This document shows, one piece after another, positions 5,986 to 8,442 of a stretch of DNA of 8,442 nucleotides. The number at the start of each line of letters is the position of its first letter. The stretch's first letter is position 1. Under the pieces are notes generated by a model. It worked only from the letters and a program-made list of their open reading frames with translations, made no database searches and had not been told where the DNA came from. Source of the DNA: SLST01 sp964458555 (GTDB lineage Bacteria > Spirochaetota > Spirochaetia > DSM-27196 > SLST01); the NCBI GenBank assembly GCA_964458555.1, contig CAYWJH010000128.1, positions 1-8,442 on the forward strand, written 5' to 3'. A program made the translations under genes and the position numbers.

Positions 5986-8073
5986 GTGGCTGCCTTTCGA
6001 GAGCTCGAGACCCTCAACCCCGCGCAGCGCGAGGCGGTGCTGCACACCGGCGGCCCGCTGCTGATCCTCGCCGGCGCCGGCTCGGGCAAGACGCGCGTCA
6101 TCACCGTCAAGATCGCCTGGCTCATCCGCGAGCTCGGCGTCTCGCCGTACTCGATTCTCGCGGTGACCTTCACGAACAAGGCCGCCGGCGAGATGCGCGA
6201 GCGCGCCGCGGCGATGGAGCCATCGGCATCGGAGACGATGATCCGTACCTTCCACAGCTTCGGTGCGTGGCTGCTGCGCCGCAACGCCGCCGCCGCCGGG
6301 CTCGCGCGCGGCTACTCGATCTACGACGACGACGACGCGATCTCGCTCCTGCGCACGATCTACCCGGACGAGCACCGCGGCACGCTCGCCGGCTACGCGA
6401 GGCTCATCAGCCGCGCGAAGGACTACACGCTGCGGCCCGGCGACGACCTCAGCGACGTCAGCCCCGACCCCCAGCTCGCCGAGATCTACCGCGACTACCA
6501 GAAGCGACTCGACGAGATTGGCAACGTCGACTTCGGCGACCTCATCCTCAAGCCGGTCGAGCTCCTGCGCTCCGACGAGGCGATCCGCACGCGCACGCGT
6601 CAGCGGTTCCGCTACATCCTCGTCGACGAGTACCAGGACTCCAACGTCGCGCAGTACGAGCTTCTGAAGCAGCTCGCCGACGAGTCGACCTACCTGTGTG
6701 TCGTCGGCGACGACGACCAGAGCATCTACCGCTTCCGCGGCGCGGAGGTGCGCAACATCCTCACCTTCGGCGAGAGCTTCCCGCAGACGACGGTCGTCAA
6801 GCTCGAGCAGAACTACCGCTCGACCGGGCCCATCCTCGACGTAGCCTCCGCGGTGGTCGCCAACAACGCCGGGAGGCTCGGGAAGACGCTCTGGACCGAT
6901 CGCACCGGCGGCATGACGCCCACCGTCGCGCTGCTGGGCGACCACGACGAGGAGGTCGACTTCTGCCTCGAGCTCATCGAGCGCGAGCCTCGCGAGACGG
7001 CGATCCTCTACCGGACGAACGCGCAGTCGCGGCTCTTCGAGACCGGGCTGCTGCACGCCGGCATCCCGTACCGGATCGTCGGCTCGCTGCGCTTCTACGA
7101 GCGCGAGGAGGTCAAGGACGCGCTCGCCGCGCTCAAGCTCGCGGCGAACCCGCGCGACGAGGTCTCCTTCCGTCGCGTCATCAACAAGCCCCCGCGCGGG
7201 ATCGGCGACAAGACGCTTTCGAAGATCACCGCGAGGATCCCCGAAGCCGGCGGTAACGCGCTCACGGCCACCGAGGCGGCGATCGGCGAGCTGTCGAAGA
7301 AGGCCGGCTCATCGGCGCGGCGCTTCCTCGACGCGCTCGCCGGGACGCGCGGGCTGCTCGGCAGCGGGCAGCTCTCGGTCTACGTGGAGCGCCTCGTGCA
7401 GGAGCTGGGGATCTGGGATCTGCACGCGGAGAACAAGGACGAGGTGACCGCGAGGTCGAAGGTGGAGAACCTCGAGGAGTTCGTGAACGCCGCGAGCCTC
7501 TACCCGGCGACCGACGAGGGGCTCGCCGAGTTCCTCGAGATGGTCGAGCTCGACCGCTCGCGCGAGCAGGACGAGATGCTCGACGCCCAGGTCACGCTCA
7601 TCACCATGCACAATACCAAGGGGTTGGAGTTCGACCGGGTCATCGTCACCGGGCTGGAGGAGGGGCTCTTCCCGCGCGGAGGCGACGAGGATCCGGACGA
7701 GATCGAGGAGGAGCGCCGGCTCTTCTACGTCGCGGTCACCCGCGCGCGCGACGAGCTCTACCTCACCTCGTGCAGCTACCGCCGCATCCACGGCAGGTTC
7801 ATGGACTTCGTACCCTCGCGTTTTTTGGGCGAGATCCCGCGCGAGCTCGTGGAGATGGCCGGCGAGGCGCGCGGGATGCGCCGCGCGGACGACGACGGCG
7901 GGTATCAGGCGGGCTCGGTCGTCTACCACGACGACTACGGCACCGGCGTGGTGACGCGCGCCTTCCACAGCGGGAGCGAGCTCGTCGTGCAGGTGCGGTT
8001 CGAGAGCGGCCGTGTCGCGCGCTTCCTGCCGAAGTACACGCCGCTCGAGAAGGTGGCCGGCGATGTCGACTGA
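5986..8073 (+). CDS. uvrD: ATP-dependent 3'-5' DNA helicase, UvrD/PcrA type
   Basis: This 695-residue superfamily 1A helicase has all the expected motifs in order: Q-motif NPAQREAV (11-18), Walker A AGAGSGKT (29-36), motif Ia TFTNKAAGEM (61-70), Ib TFHSF (88-92), Walker B/II VDEYQDSN (213-220), III VVGDDDQSIYRFRGA (239-253), IV EQNYRST (274-280), LYRTNAQSR (341-349), V TMHNTKGLEFD (540-550) and VI RRLFYVAVTRARDELY (577-592). After a linker, the C terminus (about 642-690: GSVVYHDDYGTGVV, VQVRFESGR, LPKYTPLEKV) matches the Tudor-like domain of PcrA/UvrD that contacts RNA polymerase. This argues for PcrA/UvrD rather than Rep. Such helicases displace the excised strand in nucleotide excision repair, strip RecA and act at stalled RNA polymerase. 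GTG 5986 is chosen for its AGGA at seven bases. An in-frame TTG at 5980 would add two residues. It lies nine bases after rimO and overlaps the next gene by eleven bases. Confidence 0.93.
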   Translation: MAAFRELETLNPAQREAVLHTGGPLLILAGAGSGKTRVITVKIAWLIRELGVSPYSILAVTFTNKAAGEMRERAAAMEPSASETMIRTFHSFGAWLLRRNAAAAGLARGYSIYDDDDAISLLRTIYPDEHRGTLAGYARLISRAKDYTLRPGDDLSDVSPDPQLAEIYRDYQKRLDEIGNVDFGDLILKPVELLRSDEAIRTRTRQRFRYILVDEYQDSNVAQYELLKQLADESTYLCVVGDDDQSIYRFRGAEVRNILTFGESFPQTTVVKLEQNYRSTGPILDVASAVVANNAGRLGKTLWTDRTGGMTPTVALLGDHDEEVDFCLELIEREPRETAILYRTNAQSRLFETGLLHAGIPYRIVGSLRFYEREEVKDALAALKLAANPRDEVSFRRVINKPPRGIGDKTLSKITARIPEAGGNALTATEAAIGELSKKAGSSARRFLDALAGTRGLLGSGQLSVYVERLVQELGIWDLHAENKDEVTARSKVENLEEFVNAASLYPATDEGLAEFLEMVELDRSREQDEMLDAQVTLITMHNTKGLEFDRVIVTGLEEGLFPRGGDEDPDEIEEERRLFYVAVTRARDELYLTSCSYRRIHGRFMDFVPSRFLGEIPRELVEMAGEARGMRRADDDGGYQAGSVVYHDDYGTGVVTRAFHSGSELVVQVRFESGRVARFLPKYTPLEKVAGDVD
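8051..8056 (+). promoter_or_regulatory. Ribosome-binding site of the aminotransferase-like gene
   Basis: AGGTGG lies in the last codons of the helicase, six bases before the overlapping ATG at 8063, supporting that start and translational coupling. Confidence 0.45.
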
Positions 8074-8442
8074 GGTCGCCGCGCGGCTGCGCCGCATCCC
8101 GAAGATCCGCCGCGCGCGCGGCTACCGGCTCTCGACGCTCGACGGGCGGCGGCTGCTCGACATGTGGCAGGACGGCGGCAGGGCGATCCTCGGCCATCGC
8201 GGCGCCGATGTGACCACCGCGCTCAAGCGCACGCTCGACCGCGGCGTGTCCGAGGCGTTCCCCTCGGTGCAGGAGCACCGGCTCGAGCAGGCGCTGCATC
8301 GCCTCCTCGGCGAGGCGGCGCCGTTCTCCCTCACCGTCTACGCCACCCGCGAGCGCGCGCTCGACGAGGTGTCGCGCAGCCTGGGGCTCGCGCCGGGGCG
8401 CCTGGTCGTCGTCGACCCGGCGCGCGGCGGCGATGCCGCCCC
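8063..8442 (+). CDS. Class-III (PLP-dependent) aminotransferase-like protein, 3' end missing
   Basis: An open frame starts at ATG 8063, eleven bases inside the helicase gene, and runs to the window edge without a stop, giving 126 residues. The start is supported by AGGTGG six bases upstream and by codon use like that of the neighbours (G/C at most third positions). The N terminus resembles class-III aminotransferases such as glutamate-1-semialdehyde aminomutase or ornithine-type enzymes: GYRLSTLDGRRLLDMWQDG (20-38), then AILGHRGADVTTALKRTLDR (41-60), matching the usual D-x-D-G-x-x-x-x-D followed by the LGH turn and a helix. The usual proline after LGH is absent. A later stretch, GLAPGRLVVVDPARGG (108-123), could be the next strand-turn. 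The PLP-binding lysine would lie beyond the window, so whether the protein is catalytic cannot be judged. The substrate is unknown. The family call is inference from a short N-terminal pattern. Confidence 0.65.
   Translation, partial: MSTEVAARLRRIPKIRRARGYRLSTLDGRRLLDMWQDGGRAILGHRGADVTTALKRTLDRGVSEAFPSVQEHRLEQALHRLLGEAAPFSLTVYATRERALDEVSRSLGLAPGRLVVVDPARGGDAA

Noticed and set aside
6312..6340. Run of GAC/GAT repeats (four Asp codons) in the helicase as a possible repeat element
   Set aside because: It is a short acidic run in a linker of the helicase, encoded by ordinary codons, with no copies elsewhere in the window.
4576..7056. 826-codon open frame on the minus strand opposite rimO and uvrD
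   Set aside because: rimO and uvrD on the plus strand have every family motif; the antisense product is repetitive Arg/Val/Glu/Ala with none. It is a composition shadow.
4746..7256. 836-codon plus-strand frame overlapping rimO and uvrD
   Set aside because: Extremely Arg/Ala/Pro-rich, crosses two well-supported genes out of frame, and has no recognisable domain.

Overview
This window looks like a chromosomal housekeeping region from a G+C-rich bacterium, most likely a spirochaete (Spirochaetota). By eye roughly two thirds of the bases are G or C, with strong G/C preference at third codon positions. The taxonomic hint comes from three things. The UMP kinase is of the archaeal/spirochaete subtype rather than the usual bacterial PyrH. 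A free-standing UVR-motif protein sits next to it. The run LolA, RodZ-like, RimO, UvrD/PcrA is of a kind I associate with this phylum, but I could not search databases to confirm it.

Layout. Positions 1-1158 (+) hold the 3' part of an alanine-rich helical-repeat protein whose start lies outside the window. It converges on an archaeal-type UMP kinase (pyrH, 1212-1904, minus strand), with a small G+C hairpin in the 53-base gap. An 88-base divergent region (1905-1992) separates pyrH from a six-gene plus-strand run that is probably one operon: a UVR-motif protein (1993-2733), a LolA-like periplasmic lipoprotein chaperone (2769-3467), a RodZ-like membrane HTH protein (3468-4592), the RimO ribosomal protein S12 methylthiotransferase (4570-5976, TTG start), a UvrD/PcrA helicase (5986-8073, GTG start), and the 5' end of a class-III aminotransferase-like gene (8063-8442, running off the end). 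Junctions in the run are tight: a 35-base gap, TAG directly abutting ATG, a 23-base overlap, a 9-base gap and an 11-base overlap. This suggests translational coupling.

How the genes relate. LolA and RodZ are envelope functions (lipoprotein trafficking, and cell shape/MreB anchoring). RimO modifies the ribosome. UvrD/PcrA works in DNA repair and at transcription-replication conflicts, and the UVR-motif protein may be linked to UvrB/UvrC-type or Clp-type partners. The operon looks like mixed housekeeping rather than one pathway.

I found no CRISPR array, insertion sequence, prophage, tRNA or rRNA, and no clear sign of a novel defence or biosynthetic system. The points most worth a second look are the uncharacterised UVR-only protein in an operon with a UvrD-type helicase, a possible calcium-binding loop in the periplasmic part of the RodZ-like protein, a nearly leaderless pyrH, and a divergent aminotransferase-like gene at the right edge.
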